60,799 nucleotides of DNA from Bacillota bacterium (GCA_030706015.1 JAUZPI010000019.1:1-60799); one strand, 5' to 3'. Numbered from the stretch's first letter, positions 43,063 to 51,372 are shown. The notes: a model not told the origin generated them from the sequence alone. A program made the numbers and translations.

Positions 43063-45981
43063 CTATAGTATTAATTCTGTTTTACCTGTCATTCTGGTTC
43101 TTTTATTTATTGCCGAAATTGCAATCCTTGCAAATTCAGACTCACCAATTTTTATTATCACATCTCCGCTTTCAGAGCCATTACTACTGGAACTACCACC
43201 ATTACCACCAAGCCTTTGTGCTAGTTTTTCAGCTAACAAGTCTAATCCACCTGTGTTATTCTCGAGTGGTACAACAGCTTCTTTTCCTGCTTCACCCACC
43301 ATTGCTAAAGTAGGTTGATCTATTATACCACCTTTAGCTAAATAGGGTATGCTCGGTATGTTAATACCAAAATGCCCTCCACCAAGCCAATCAGGGATGT
43401 CAAAACCTATTTTATTTATTCCCTTTATCATCCCGTTAAGAGCACCTATTATTGCATTTATTGGTGTCTTCACGATATCGCCCAAACCACCAAATAGTCC
43501 CTTGAAAAATTCTACGATTCCATTCCAAGCACGTGTCCAATTACCTGTGAATATACCTGCAACAAAGTCTATTAACCCACTGAAAACATTCTTTAAATCC
43601 CCTATTATATTTTTAATACTTTCCGTAACGCCAGTGAATGCTCCTGCAAATGCTCCTGCTAAAAAACTAACTATGGGGCTAAGAACGTTGTTCCAAAGAT
43701 ACATGAATACATTGATTACTTCTTGAATAACAGGTTTCCAAGCGTTATATATATCAATTACAGCCTGCACAGCCTTAGTAAAAATATCTGCAAGAAATGA
43801 ACCTAAAGGCTGTAAAACATTATTCCAAAGATCCTTTGCCATGGAAGCTACTACCTGGAAGGCTATAGCCAGAACATCTTGAAGTACCTTTGATAAGGGA
43901 ACTATAACAGTCTGCCAAATATCCATTAAAACTTTTCCAAGAGGGACCAATGCATTATTCCATATGTCTAAAACCGTAGCTTTCAAACTTTGTAATGTTG
44001 GAGTAAAGAAATTAGCTATTGCAGCCACTACCTCATTAACCTTATTTCTAAAACTTTCATTAGAGTTATATAAGGCAATAAACGCAATAATTAAACCTGC
44101 TATTATAGCTATAACTAATGCAATTGGATTAGCCATCATCACGCCCCATACGCCTGAAATTACTGTTCTTAGGGTACTAAAACAGCTTGATATTCCAGAA
44201 ATAATTTTTGTTACTGTATTAAAAATTTTAAATCCCCCTATTAAACCTAAAATTACACTTAAGAATATCTGAACATATTTAAAGCCTGGACCACTTAGAT
44301 ACTTTATAAATTTAGTAACTGCTTCAAGTATGGGATTAACTCCATTGGCTGCTTTTGGAAGTAAGCTAATAAACCAGTTTACTATAGGCAAAATAAAGCT
44401 ATCATAAATCTTTAATGCTAGTTTTACAATTGCTAACACAAGCCTTGCTACATTTTCAATAAACTTCTGTACAGGTGGTGTTGCTAATACATCAAAGAAA
44501 TGTTTTATAGTTAACTTGCTTCCTTCTACAGCCTTATTAAATTCCCCCATCACTCCTGCACCGTCTTTAGCCCAGGCATTTCTAAATGGTTGGAATAGTG
44601 TTGCTAAAATTTTTTTAAATCCATCAACCCACTCTTTAGTTGCCGCCTCTATTGGTGCCATATTTGCCATTGGAGTAATAGGTGTAATCACTCCGTCTCC
44701 TGCTGGTGTTGGAGCTTTTGAAGAGCTATCACTTAATTTGTTTATCTGATCAAATCCAGCTAACCCTTTCTTTGTTTCTTCACCTGCTTTTTTTGCAGCA
44801 TCTGCCGCAGATTTTGCAGACTTTCCTACCCCACCTAAACTTTCAGCTGTCTTCTTCGCTTGTTTTTCTGTTTGATTATATGCACCTATTGCATACTGCA
44901 TGGACTTAGCTGCACCAAACGAAGATTCATAGGTTTTACCAAATAACTGACTTGTAAAACTTGCTATGTAAGCTGTAATTCTAGATAGAGCATTCATGAG
45001 CGTATTTACGGCTGGTAGTACTGCTTGATAAATTGGCATAAATGCTGTCATTAGATTGCTCTTAATTTGATTTAAGCTGTTTGCAAACTGTGTGTTTGTC
45101 ATAAAAGTACTACCTACAAAACTTGCCATAGCTCCAAGTCCACTGATTATAGCAGGAAAAACAATACCCCATTTAATCAAGCTATCAAAAAACATTTGTG
45201 CCCCATTATAGGAATGTCTAAAACCCTCTCCAGTATGCTTTGCTGAATTACCCAAGTTTTTCATGCCACTACCTGTTTTAACTGAAGCGTTACCAGTTCT
45301 GCTTAAACTCTCATTTGTAGCATTTATTCCAGCTGTTGCATTCTTGGCAGCATTGCTCAACATTGCAAATTGAGCATCTAAGTCAGCTAACTTAAATCCA
45401 GCCTTGTCACTTGCTGCAGTTAATCTATTTATTGTTTCTTCTGTTTTTAAAATTTGCTCCTGAATTTTAATTTTTCTGGCTGGGTTGAAAGTATTGGCAT
45501 AAGCTTCTTTTAAACCCGCAAGCTTTTCCTTTTGTATTTCTATCTTTGCATTTATAATATCTAGCTTCTGTATTAAGTTTTCAATTTGTGCTTTTAGTGC
45601 ATCTAAATTTATTTTAGGTACTGGTGGAGCTCTTGGTTGAGTTGAGTTAGCCGACTTTTGCTGTTTGGGCATATACATATTTTCCGGAACTTCAAAGTTT
45701 ATTGGGATTTTAATTCCCCCTAAAGCCTTTGCTGCTCCAGCTATTGCAGAATTTAAACTTTTCTCAAGACTGCTTTGTAAGCCTTTCATACTGTTATCAA
45801 GAGCCTTTTTAATTGTATTAGCAATCGTATCAGCCATTCCTTTAAAATTGAGCTTGCCAGCATTTTGCAAGGCTGCTTTAAGTTGCTCGCCTATTTTACT
45901 AGCAATTTCACTAATTTGCTTCTCGATATCCCCTTGTAGTTCCAAGTCTAAACTTATCTTGCCCACACTATCATTTGCCAC
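43063..45981 (-). CDS. Tail tape-measure protein
   Basis: About 972 aa. N-terminal coiled coil (KINLDALKAQIENLIQKLDIINAKIEIQKEKLA), many hydrophobic helices in the middle (about 560-640), and repeated tryptophan-containing units of the type LWNNVLQPLG and VPLGKVLMDIW, typical of TMPs. The C-terminal end NIPSIPYLAKGGIIDQPTLAMVGEAGKEAV is a frequent tape-measure motif. It sets tail length and passes through the membrane at infection. ORF can begin at ATG 45999, but GGGGG 7 nt before GTG 45981 makes that the better start. Confidence 0.93.
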   Translation of the reverse strand: MANDSVGKISLDLELQGDIEKQISEIASKIGEQLKAALQNAGKLNFKGMADTIANTIKKALDNSMKGLQSSLEKSLNSAIAGAAKALGGIKIPINFEVPENMYMPKQQKSANSTQPRAPPVPKINLDALKAQIENLIQKLDIINAKIEIQKEKLAGLKEAYANTFNPARKIKIQEQILKTEETINRLTAASDKAGFKLADLDAQFAMLSNAAKNATAGINATNESLSRTGNASVKTGSGMKNLGNSAKHTGEGFRHSYNGAQMFFDSLIKWGIVFPAIISGLGAMASFVGSTFMTNTQFANSLNQIKSNLMTAFMPIYQAVLPAVNTLMNALSRITAYIASFTSQLFGKTYESSFGAAKSMQYAIGAYNQTEKQAKKTAESLGGVGKSAKSAADAAKKAGEETKKGLAGFDQINKLSDSSSKAPTPAGDGVITPITPMANMAPIEAATKEWVDGFKKILATLFQPFRNAWAKDGAGVMGEFNKAVEGSKLTIKHFFDVLATPPVQKFIENVARLVLAIVKLALKIYDSFILPIVNWFISLLPKAANGVNPILEAVTKFIKYLSGPGFKYVQIFLSVILGLIGGFKIFNTVTKIISGISSCFSTLRTVISGVWGVMMANPIALVIAIIAGLIIAFIALYNSNESFRNKVNEVVAAIANFFTPTLQSLKATVLDIWNNALVPLGKVLMDIWQTVIVPLSKVLQDVLAIAFQVVASMAKDLWNNVLQPLGSFLADIFTKAVQAVIDIYNAWKPVIQEVINVFMYLWNNVLSPIVSFLAGAFAGAFTGVTESIKNIIGDLKNVFSGLIDFVAGIFTGNWTRAWNGIVEFFKGLFGGLGDIVKTPINAIIGALNGMIKGINKIGFDIPDWLGGGHFGINIPSIPYLAKGGIIDQPTLAMVGEAGKEAVVPLENNTGGLDLLAEKLAQRLGGNGGSSSSNGSESGDVIIKIGESEFARIAISAINKRTRMTGKTELIL

Positions 45982-46002
45982 ACTAAAACCCCCTTTCATG
46001 CA

Positions 46003-46038
46003 TAATAAAAAGCACCTAGTATTTAACTAAGTGCTTGT
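46003..46038 (-). terminator. Terminator of the TM2 moron
   Basis: 10-bp stem with one mismatch (46010-46020 with 46026-46036) and then TTTTTATTATG on the minus strand, just upstream of the tape-measure gene. Confidence 0.78.
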
Positions 46039-46043
46039 ACTAT

Positions 46044-46574
46044 CTACAATTTCCAGCTATGTCCACAATTTAAACATTTAACTTTTCCCTTTTTACTACT
46101 TAAGCCTCCGAGTATCGCCCCCGGTACTCCGGCAACGATATCTCCTACCACAGCTCTTCCTATGCTTAATCTTTTATTTACATAAGTTAGTGAAGTACTG
46201 TGACACTTAGGACAAAAGGCAATCTTCTCCTTTTTCATCTGAGCCACTCTATTTTTCTCTGCTAAAAAATCCTGCTTATACTGCTCTCTTTTTAGCATTG
46301 CTCTCTCTTTAGCCTGTGATCGTCGTTGCCCCTTCAAAAGTTCTTTTTCCTTTGCCTTTTCCAACAATATACGATCTCTTTCAATTACCTCTTCAGCCGA
46401 CATTTTAAATGCTACTTTATACAAAGTAATACAATCTACAATCCAACCTATAAGAAATAATCCAGCAGTTAACGTGTACAAAATTCCTTGCTTAATTTGT
46501 CGTTCGTAATATTTATGTATCCCTAAATATCCAAGTAATAAACATAAATAAAAACCTATCTTTTTATCCTTCAA
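46044..46574 (-). CDS. TM2-domain membrane protein with C-terminal zinc ribbon, probable moron
   Basis: 176 aa. A TM2 domain occupies about 5-55 (KKIGFYLCLLLGYLGIHKYY...LFLIGWIVDCITLY). A highly charged helix follows (KAKEKELLKGQRRSQAKERAM). The end is a four-cysteine zinc ribbon split by a glycine-rich hydrophobic stretch: CPKCH (about 133-137) ... CLNCGHSWKL (about 168-176). TTG 46574 is chosen: GGAGGG is 6 nt upstream, while TTG 46595 lacks a site. It stands between tape measure and chaperone genes but has its own promoter (46605-46632) and terminator, the mark of a moron. Confidence 0.82.
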   Translation of the reverse strand: MKDKKIGFYLCLLLGYLGIHKYYERQIKQGILYTLTAGLFLIGWIVDCITLYKVAFKMSAEEVIERDRILLEKAKEKELLKGQRRSQAKERAMLKREQYKQDFLAEKNRVAQMKKEKIAFCPKCHSTSLTYVNKRLSIGRAVVGDIVAGVPGAILGGLSSKKGKVKCLNCGHSWKL

Positions 46575-46604
46575 GTTAATCCCTCCACAAAACAAATTAA
46601 TTAA

Positions 46605-46632
46605 ATTATACTATTTTGTGTGGAATTTACAA
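46605..46632 (-). promoter_or_regulatory. Promoter of the TM2 moron
   Basis: On the minus strand: -35 TTGTAA (46632-46627), 16-nt spacer, -10 TATAAT (46610-46605). Confidence 0.65.
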
Positions 46633-46636
46633 TATT

Positions 46637-46972
46637 TTAACTAAATGCTTTTGCAAATATTTCTTGTAACTCCTTGATTTTATCCTCTTTTTCCATATCA
46701 GTCATGTCATCTAATTGCCTGTTTCTCCATTCATCTCTTATTTTATGCTGCTCTGGAGTAAAGTTTTTAAGCATGTCACTGTTTTCTTCGCTCCTTATGC
46801 TCACAATCTGCCCTAATGGAGTTTTGGGCATTATTCCGCTTAGTAGCGTGCAGAATTCAGCCCAAGACATTTCGGTCTCATCACGCAATCTAATGCCATA
46901 TTGAGCAGTAAAAGAAGCTTCAATAAGCCCCCAATCATCAATTAGATCGTACCAGCTATCACTTTTTGTTCC
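46637..46972 (-). CDS. Frameshifted C-terminal extension of the tail assembly chaperone (Gp15 type)
   Basis: The frame is open from GGA at 46972 to 46637 and reads GTKSDSWYDLIDDWG then LIEASFTAQYGIRLRDE and TPLGQIVSIR, the pattern of Gp15-type extensions of tail chaperones. It has no start codon with a ribosome binding site (TTG 46888 is bare), and the homologous region begins upstream of it. It is therefore most likely fused to the 46959-47306 product by ribosomal frameshifting, making a long chaperone that helps assemble the tape measure and tail tube. Confidence 0.8.
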   Translation of the reverse strand, partial: GTKSDSWYDLIDDWGLIEASFTAQYGIRLRDETEMSWAEFCTLLSGIMPKTPLGQIVSIRSEENSDMLKNFTPEQHKIRDEWRNRQLDDMTDMEKEDKIKELQEIFAKAFS

Positions 46973-47306
46973 GAAAGCTTTTCGCTTGTTTAGCTGCTTC
47001 CTTTTCTACTTCCTCCAAATCTAATTCAGATATTGCTGCCATTATAGCATTTATTATTGTACCTATTGTAGCAACGGATAAATTTAGACTATTTATATAC
47101 TCCAAGGCTTCATTTCCAATAGCCGCTTCGATAATCTTGTCCATTCTTTCAAAATCATCAATTGCAGTATCCTCTGAAAGTTGTTTTATTAATATAGCTG
47201 TATTCTTGCTATTATTAACTGTATATATTTTATCCTCTGCTAATTTAATAACAGGTTTATTATTTGTAAGCTTATTTATTATATCATATACCTTTCCCAT
47301 TGCCAT
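46959..47306 (-). CDS. Tail assembly chaperone, short form (GpG-like)
   Basis: 115 aa, starts MAMGKVYDIINKLTNNKP; helical, with an ELDLEEVEKEAAKQAKSF end. It is encoded between the tail tube and tape-measure genes, the standard place. Ends at TGA 46961-46959. A minority of ribosomes probably shift +1 at UUU-CGG (46976-46971) to make the longer form. AGGAGG precedes ATG 47306 by 8 nt. Confidence 0.85.
   Translation of the reverse strand: MAMGKVYDIINKLTNNKPVIKLAEDKIYTVNNSKNTAILIKQLSEDTAIDDFERMDKIIEAAIGNEALEYINSLNLSVATIGTIINAIMAAISELDLEEVEKEAAKQAKSFRNKK
46971..46979 (-). other. Probable +1 programmed frameshift site
   Basis: Zero-frame codons AGC-UUU-CGG-AAC-AAA-AAG-UGA. Phe-tRNA on UUU can slip one base to UUC while the next codon, the rare CGG, waits; the shifted reading is UUC-GGA-ACA-AAA-AGU-GAU-AGC, entering the Gp15 frame. 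The alternative slip at AAG next to the stop codon is possible. The shift direction (+1) follows from the frame arithmetic. Confidence 0.6.
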
Positions 47307-47318
47307 TTAAAATACCTC

Positions 47319-47768
47319 CTATACTGATATTGCTGGTGTATATGTTGGCTTCCCATCGCCTTTAAGTTCAAATTCTAATGGTGCAACCTTTGTACTATCA
47401 TCACCACCAACATTTGTAACGTTTATTACGCAATTAAATTCTAGTTTTGAGCCATCTGGAAAGTTAATTTGAGCTTTAGTACTACAATCTAAACCATCTT
47501 TCCAAGCTGTAGCTGCTACATAATCATTACCTGGATCTCCTACATTTCTCTTGCCTTTTAAAGAAATTGAGAAAGCCTTACCAGTCATTAAACTTCTAGC
47601 CCACCCTGAGGTTGTCATTGGTGTCCAGTCCTCTGTCTTTCCATCTATCTTTATGCCCAAATTCTCCATGTCAGCTATAGGCTTCATATCAGCATCTGCA
47701 CTATCTAGTCCTTTTGTTCCAATCTTAAATTCCAGGTTATATACTGGAAATACTCCTGTAAACGGCAT
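47319..47768 (-). CDS. Major tail (tube) protein
   Basis: 149 aa, beta-rich, with the typical pattern MPFTGVFPVYNLEFKIGTKG, ENLGIKIDGKTEDWTPM, GWARSLMTGKAFSISLKGKRNVGDPGNDYV. Short tail tube proteins of this kind are common in clostridial siphophages. It lies directly upstream of the chaperone genes. Confidence 0.88.
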   Translation of the reverse strand: MPFTGVFPVYNLEFKIGTKGLDSADADMKPIADMENLGIKIDGKTEDWTPMTTSGWARSLMTGKAFSISLKGKRNVGDPGNDYVAATAWKDGLDCSTKAQINFPDGSKLEFNCVINVTNVGGDDSTKVAPLEFELKGDGKPTYTPAISV

Positions 47769-47777
47769 TTAAATTAC

Positions 47778-48164
47778 CTACCTTTCATAATAAATTACTA
47801 TTTCTATTACATATTCAAAGATACCGTTGCTATCAGTTCCAACTCCTATTGGCTCTGTAGTACGCATATCAAATTTAATTACTCTTTTATTTCCTATAAC
47901 AGCTTCCTGACCGAAGAAAGTATTATATACTTCCTGTGCCTTTTGCTCTGCTATATTAGAGTTCTTGCCCCAATGTACTAATATAGAAATAGCCTTAGTT
48001 GAGTAGCTTGTATTAGCTAATCCACCTAAGGCTATATTTGTAGCTGGACCAGGTATACTATAAACTCCTATACACTGTTCCTGTGTAGCATCAATCTTGC
48101 CAGAATACCATTGTGGGCACTCTATTTTAGTCTTTAAATAATCTTTTATCTCACTTAGTAACAT
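47778..48164 (-). CDS. Tail terminator/minor capsid 3-like protein
   Basis: 128 aa, alpha/beta, with IKFDMRTTEPIGVGTDSNGIFEYVIEIVIYY at its end. By place (after minor capsid 2, before tail tube) and pattern it is probably the tail terminator that closes the tail tube. The start codon overlaps the stop of the previous gene (TAATG). Confidence 0.72.
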   Translation of the reverse strand: MLLSEIKDYLKTKIECPQWYSGKIDATQEQCIGVYSIPGPATNIALGGLANTSYSTKAISILVHWGKNSNIAEQKAQEVYNTFFGQEAVIGNKRVIKFDMRTTEPIGVGTDSNGIFEYVIEIVIYYER

Positions 48165-48547
48165 TATTTCACCAATCCTTTACTAAGCATCTTGAAGAAC
48201 TTCATGTATGTTTCAGTGATAAAGTTCTTTTTATCTCCATCGATATAAGCTTCCATCCATTTCCCTTGAGCGTTTATATTTTTATCACGTCTGAAATTAT
48301 ATTCAGGATGCCAATATAAGCGCCTAGCGTATGGAGTATCAAAAATTATAGAAGCAACCATATTTTTAATCTGTGAATTATCAACAAAACCACTTCTTTC
48401 AAGCTCTCCTGTTTCTTTAGGAACCACAGCACTTGTCTTAATATCACTTAACACTGCTTCAATAGTCATTTCAAAAGCTTGTTTGCTTGCTTCTTTTAAT
48501 CCACTGACTTTTACCTTATCTAGTTTAATAGTTACTTTTATGCTCAT
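48164..48547 (-). CDS. Minor capsid protein 2-like (HK97 gp10-like)
   Basis: 127 aa with the IKTSAVVPKETGELERSGFVDNSQ and YARRLYWHPEYNFRRDKN patterns of the minor capsid 2/HK97 gp10 family, a neck or tail-completion protein. Four-nucleotide ATGA overlap with the gene before. Confidence 0.82.
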   Translation of the reverse strand: MSIKVTIKLDKVKVSGLKEASKQAFEMTIEAVLSDIKTSAVVPKETGELERSGFVDNSQIKNMVASIIFDTPYARRLYWHPEYNFRRDKNINAQGKWMEAYIDGDKKNFITETYMKFFKMLSKGLVK

Positions 48548-48867
48548 TGTAAATTCAGCTCTGTAGAAAAAACTGTGCCATCTGGATTAAGTGGTCTTTC
48601 AGCAGTATAGATTTTTTTCTTAGTGTTATTAACTTTTATAAAACCTTGAATTACTTCACCTGGTTTAATATCTCCTTCAATAACTGCTTTACCGCTCAGG
48701 GTTATTAACTGCCGTTCTGCATTCATTACCTGTTTTATTTTATCCTTATAAATACATTTACCTTTATATAATGGTAATTCTTCTTCCCCCTCCTCCCCCA
48801 AAACAGTACTATACACTTCTATATCAGTATTGGCTAGAAATTTAGGGAAAGGTAACTTTAATCCCAT
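48544..48867 (-). CDS. Minor capsid protein 1-like (head-tail joining)
   Basis: 107 aa, beta-rich: LPLYKGKCIYKDKIKQVMNAERQLITLSGKAVIEGDI. It fits the putative minor capsid protein 1 family and the position between the connector gene and minor capsid 2. Likely head-tail completion. Confidence 0.82.
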   Translation of the reverse strand: MGLKLPFPKFLANTDIEVYSTVLGEEGEEELPLYKGKCIYKDKIKQVMNAERQLITLSGKAVIEGDIKPGEVIQGFIKVNNTKKKIYTAERPLNPDGTVFSTELNLQ

Positions 48868-48869
48868 AC

Positions 48870-49232
48870 TTATAACCTCCTACATGTTAAACCAGTTTGT
48901 TTTAGATAATTAAGAACCTCTTGTGTAGTGGTAACCCCATTGACCTTTTGTGCATTAAAATTAACGCTTATACTTCCAGCGCTAAATCCACTTAGAGGCA
49001 TATCAATATAAGCTCCATACTGCTCTACAAAGTCAGCGTGAATGCAAACAGCCTTTTTAACTTTAACCTGCTGGAATGGAGTTAAATTATCAAACCCAAT
49101 ACCAACAATTCTGTTATAAGTTAATGAATCAATTTGATCGGATGCCCTACTCAACTTATTAGGTAATTGTTCATCTGGAATTATAGTTCCTTCAAATGTA
49201 TCTTTATAATAAGCTGCATCTACATAAGCCAT
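48870..49232 (-). CDS. Head-tail connector protein
   Basis: 120 aa, helical. ASDQIDSLTYNRIVGIGFDNLTPFQQVKVKKAVCIHADFVEQYG matches the short head-tail connector/gp6-like proteins that sit below the portal. Gene order supports this. Confidence 0.78.
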   Translation of the reverse strand: MAYVDAAYYKDTFEGTIIPDEQLPNKLSRASDQIDSLTYNRIVGIGFDNLTPFQQVKVKKAVCIHADFVEQYGAYIDMPLSGFSAGSISVNFNAQKVNGVTTTQEVLNYLKQTGLTCRRL

Positions 49233-49243
49233 AAGATCACTTC

Positions 49244-49597
49244 CTATTTAGCCTCTTTAAATTTTAATAGGATTGCTTCCTTAGTAGTTGCGTCTCCTAA
49301 ATCTACTTTTCTATCAGTTGCGTAAGCTTTTAATTGCTCAATTGTCATACATGAAAGCTTTAATTCTTCATTCTCTTTTTCAAGAACAATACATTTTTCC
49401 TCTAATTTTTTATGAGCTTCCAATAATCCAATATGGCTATTCTCTAGATCTTTGTATTTATCATACGAAACAGTTTTTCCAGTTCCGTATTCAATTACTT
49501 CCCCTTTATCATCTATAATGTCAAATCCTTGCTTTTTATAGCTGTCCTTCTCAGATTCAGCTATTGTATAAACTTTGTTTCCTTTTGATGCTTTCAT
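49244..49597 (-). CDS. Small phage head protein with coiled coil and SAP/Rho-N-like end
   Basis: 117 aa. A helical, Glu/Lys-rich coiled coil (about 55-85) is followed by MTIEQLKAYATDRKVDLGDATTKEAIL, a helix-extended-loop-helix resembling SAP or Rho N-terminal motifs that often end phage head proteins. AGGAGGG lies 5 nt before ATG 49597, so the longer frame from 49621 is not used. Role unknown; may bind packaged DNA. Confidence 0.7.
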   Translation of the reverse strand: MKASKGNKVYTIAESEKDSYKKQGFDIIDDKGEVIEYGTGKTVSYDKYKDLENSHIGLLEAHKKLEEKCIVLEKENEELKLSCMTIEQLKAYATDRKVDLGDATTKEAILLKFKEAK

Positions 49598-49607
49598 CAA
49601 ATCCCTC

Positions 49608-50492
49608 CTATGCTTGTACATTCATAGCAACACCAGTAACTTTCTTTTCAAGTAAGAATAAGTCACCAAAATTTCTATTTTGATATAAATAACCATCTGC
49701 TGTTCTTGAATCAGTTCCTGGTGTAAATAACTTAATATAAGAATACTTATCTCTGCATACAACGCATGATGGATGAATTAATATGAAATTAATTTGTTTT
49801 GCTGTAGGATCTGCAACACAACCATCAGTAAAATTATATTTAGTTTTCATTCTAGCAGCTGGCACACTTTTAATATCTACATCATCTAGGCTATATATAT
49901 TTCTATTAATACTATTAGGTGTTGTTATCATAATAGTTCTTTGCATTCCTTCAGCAGTTTTAACAACCTTATTCATTGAAGGAGTTATATATAATATTCT
50001 TCCCTCTTGTGGCACGCCTGCTTCATCCATCTTAGCCATAAATTCATCAAAAATATTTAAGAAAGTAGCTGCATCTGCTACAGTAGTATCTATTGTTGCC
50101 CCATATGTTACTGCTTCAGCATTAAGTTTTGAAAATCTATAACAATCTTTTTCTGGAATTGCTTGTTCAGTTTCAAAAGTGTTTTGAATATTAGCAACTG
50201 ACAATGTTAAATTAGTTTCATCTATATCCATTGGATCAATCCAAAATTCAATATCTCTATCATGAGAAAGTTTCTTTGGTTCCCAATCATTTGACATAGT
50301 CCCTGTATTAAAACCAGGTGTTCTTGTATGGTCTTTATAACCACTTAAAGCCATTCTAGGTAATTTGATAGTTTGGGCATTGATAAATTGAACCCCTAAG
50401 TTTGACTTTGTTAAATCATCAGATTTTAATTCTGTTGCATATTTTTGTTGTAGTAAGTTTGTAAATTGTTCAGCATAATCATATACTGCCAT
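49608..50492 (-). CDS. Major capsid protein
   Basis: 294 aa. MAVYDYAEQFTNLLQQKYATELKSDDLTKS is a typical start of the short HK97-fold capsid proteins of clostridial phages, and the gene sits between scaffold and connector. FIDPMDIDETNLT-like blocks and RILYITPSMNKVVKTAEGM agree with the family. Confidence 0.87.
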   Translation of the reverse strand: MAVYDYAEQFTNLLQQKYATELKSDDLTKSNLGVQFINAQTIKLPRMALSGYKDHTRTPGFNTGTMSNDWEPKKLSHDRDIEFWIDPMDIDETNLTLSVANIQNTFETEQAIPEKDCYRFSKLNAEAVTYGATIDTTVADAATFLNIFDEFMAKMDEAGVPQEGRILYITPSMNKVVKTAEGMQRTIMITTPNSINRNIYSLDDVDIKSVPAARMKTKYNFTDGCVADPTAKQINFILIHPSCVVCRDKYSYIKLFTPGTDSRTADGYLYQNRNFGDLFLLEKKVTGVAMNVQA

Positions 50493-50509
50493 GTTTGATC
50501 ATCTCCCTT

Positions 50510-51100
50510 TTATTTTATGCCGAATGCAGCTTTTAAAGCTTCATCCATATTAGTTTTTCCTTTGCCTCCACCAGAGCCAATTTTAAAACCTTTTTGCTCT
50601 TCCTTTTGTACTTGAACTTCACCTTTAAAGCTTGGATATTTTTCAATTACTTTGTCTATAGCCTGTTCGATAGTTACTTCATCTGTAACCAATGCTTTGG
50701 CCAATATAACAACATCATCTACAGAAGTAGCGTTTACTCCCTTTGATAAGCACGTTACTTTAGCCTCTAAAGCTGAAGCTTTTTCTTCTGCTGCCATCTT
50801 AGCTTTTTCGGCAGCAGTTAGAGCTTCGTTTTTCTTCTCTTCTTCTGTCTTTTGACTTTCCTTCCAATCACTATAGGCTTTAAGTTCTTCCTTAGAAGGT
50901 AATCCTTTCTTTTCCCTTGCTATTCTGTCCTTAATTAACTTATCAACATCAGCCTGAGTAAAAGTTTTTTCTTCTTTAGTTTCATCTTTGGTTTCATCAC
51001 TGTTAGTAGTTTCTGTAGCGTTAGTATCAGTATTGCCGGTATCACTTCCACTACCTGCTCCGTCATCTGCTGCTAACATCCTTAATAATTTTCTAAACAT
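50510..51100 (-). CDS. Capsid scaffolding protein (DUF4355-like)
   Basis: 196 aa, very acidic N-terminal part (DDGAGSGSDTGNTD-like, rich in Thr/Asp/Glu) and a long Lys/Glu coiled coil (EKTFTQADVDKLIKDRIAREKKGL... EAKVTCLSKG), ending in a conserved basic LKAAFGIK tail that binds capsid protein. This is the DUF4355/Gp20 scaffold type. CGGAGG precedes ATG 51100. Confidence 0.88.
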   Translation of the reverse strand: MFRKLLRMLAADDGAGSGSDTGNTDTNATETTNSDETKDETKEEKTFTQADVDKLIKDRIAREKKGLPSKEELKAYSDWKESQKTEEEKKNEALTAAEKAKMAAEEKASALEAKVTCLSKGVNATSVDDVVILAKALVTDEVTIEQAIDKVIEKYPSFKGEVQVQKEEQKGFKIGSGGGKGKTNMDEALKAAFGIK

Positions 51101-51164
51101 AAAAACCTCCGTTTAAAGTCCGTATGACTATTAATTCCATGCACCGTTTAACGTCATAAGCAAG

Positions 51165-51179
51165 TTTTGGACAAAATAA
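51165..51179. repeat. 15-bp direct repeat, left copy
   Basis: TTTTGGACAAAATAA; recurs as TTTCGGACAAAATAA at 51279-51293, 114 bp away. The pair flanks the cloverleaf-forming sequence. Confidence 0.7.
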
Positions 51180-51181
51180 GT

Positions 51182-51261
51182 AAAGATACCAGCGAGGAAT
51201 CGGGTTAGGATTTTAACCCTCTATCCGTTACCCATTCGGATGTTCGTCTTATGGTATCTTT
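51182..51261. ncRNA. 80-nt cloverleaf-forming sequence (not a canonical tRNA)
   Basis: A 9-bp closing stem AAAGATACC/GGTATCTTT (51182-51190 with 51253-51261) encloses three hairpins: CGA/TCG with a 4-nt loop, GGGTTA/TAACCC with a 6-nt loop, and ATCCG/CGGAT with a 9-nt loop. The size and four-arm plan recall a tRNA, but the T-loop and anticodon-loop signatures are absent on either strand. Strand unknown. A structural RNA, a tRNA-derived remnant or an inverted-repeat-rich DNA site is possible. Confidence 0.4.
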
Positions 51262-51278
51262 TCAGTAGTTTATTGTCA

Positions 51279-51293
51279 TTTCGGACAAAATAA
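51279..51293. repeat. 15-bp direct repeat, right copy
   Basis: TTTCGGACAAAATAA; one mismatch to the left copy at 51165. Confidence 0.7.
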
Positions 51294-51319
51294 AAAGCCT
51301 TATTTCTAAGACTAAAAAA

Positions 51320-51348
51320 TTGTACAATCCTCTCTAACATGGTAAAAT
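51320..51348 (+). promoter_or_regulatory. Promoter of the plus-strand moron
   Basis: -35 TTGTAC (51320-51325), 17-nt spacer, extended -10 TGGTAAAAT (TAAAAT at 51343-51348). It points against the late operon. Confidence 0.65.
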
Positions 51349-51372
51349 TTTGTTGAAGGGAGGTGTATTTTT

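Noticed and set aside
46637..46888. Independent gene for the Gp15-type protein starting at TTG 46888
   Set aside because: No ribosome binding site, and family conservation (SWYDLIDDWGLIEASF) continues upstream of that codon; fits frameshift fusion instead.
51182..51261. Phage tRNA gene
   Set aside because: The cloverleaf shape is there, but no T-loop GTTCRANNC, no 7-nt anticodon loop and no pairing T-stem on either strand; kept only as an unusual structured element.
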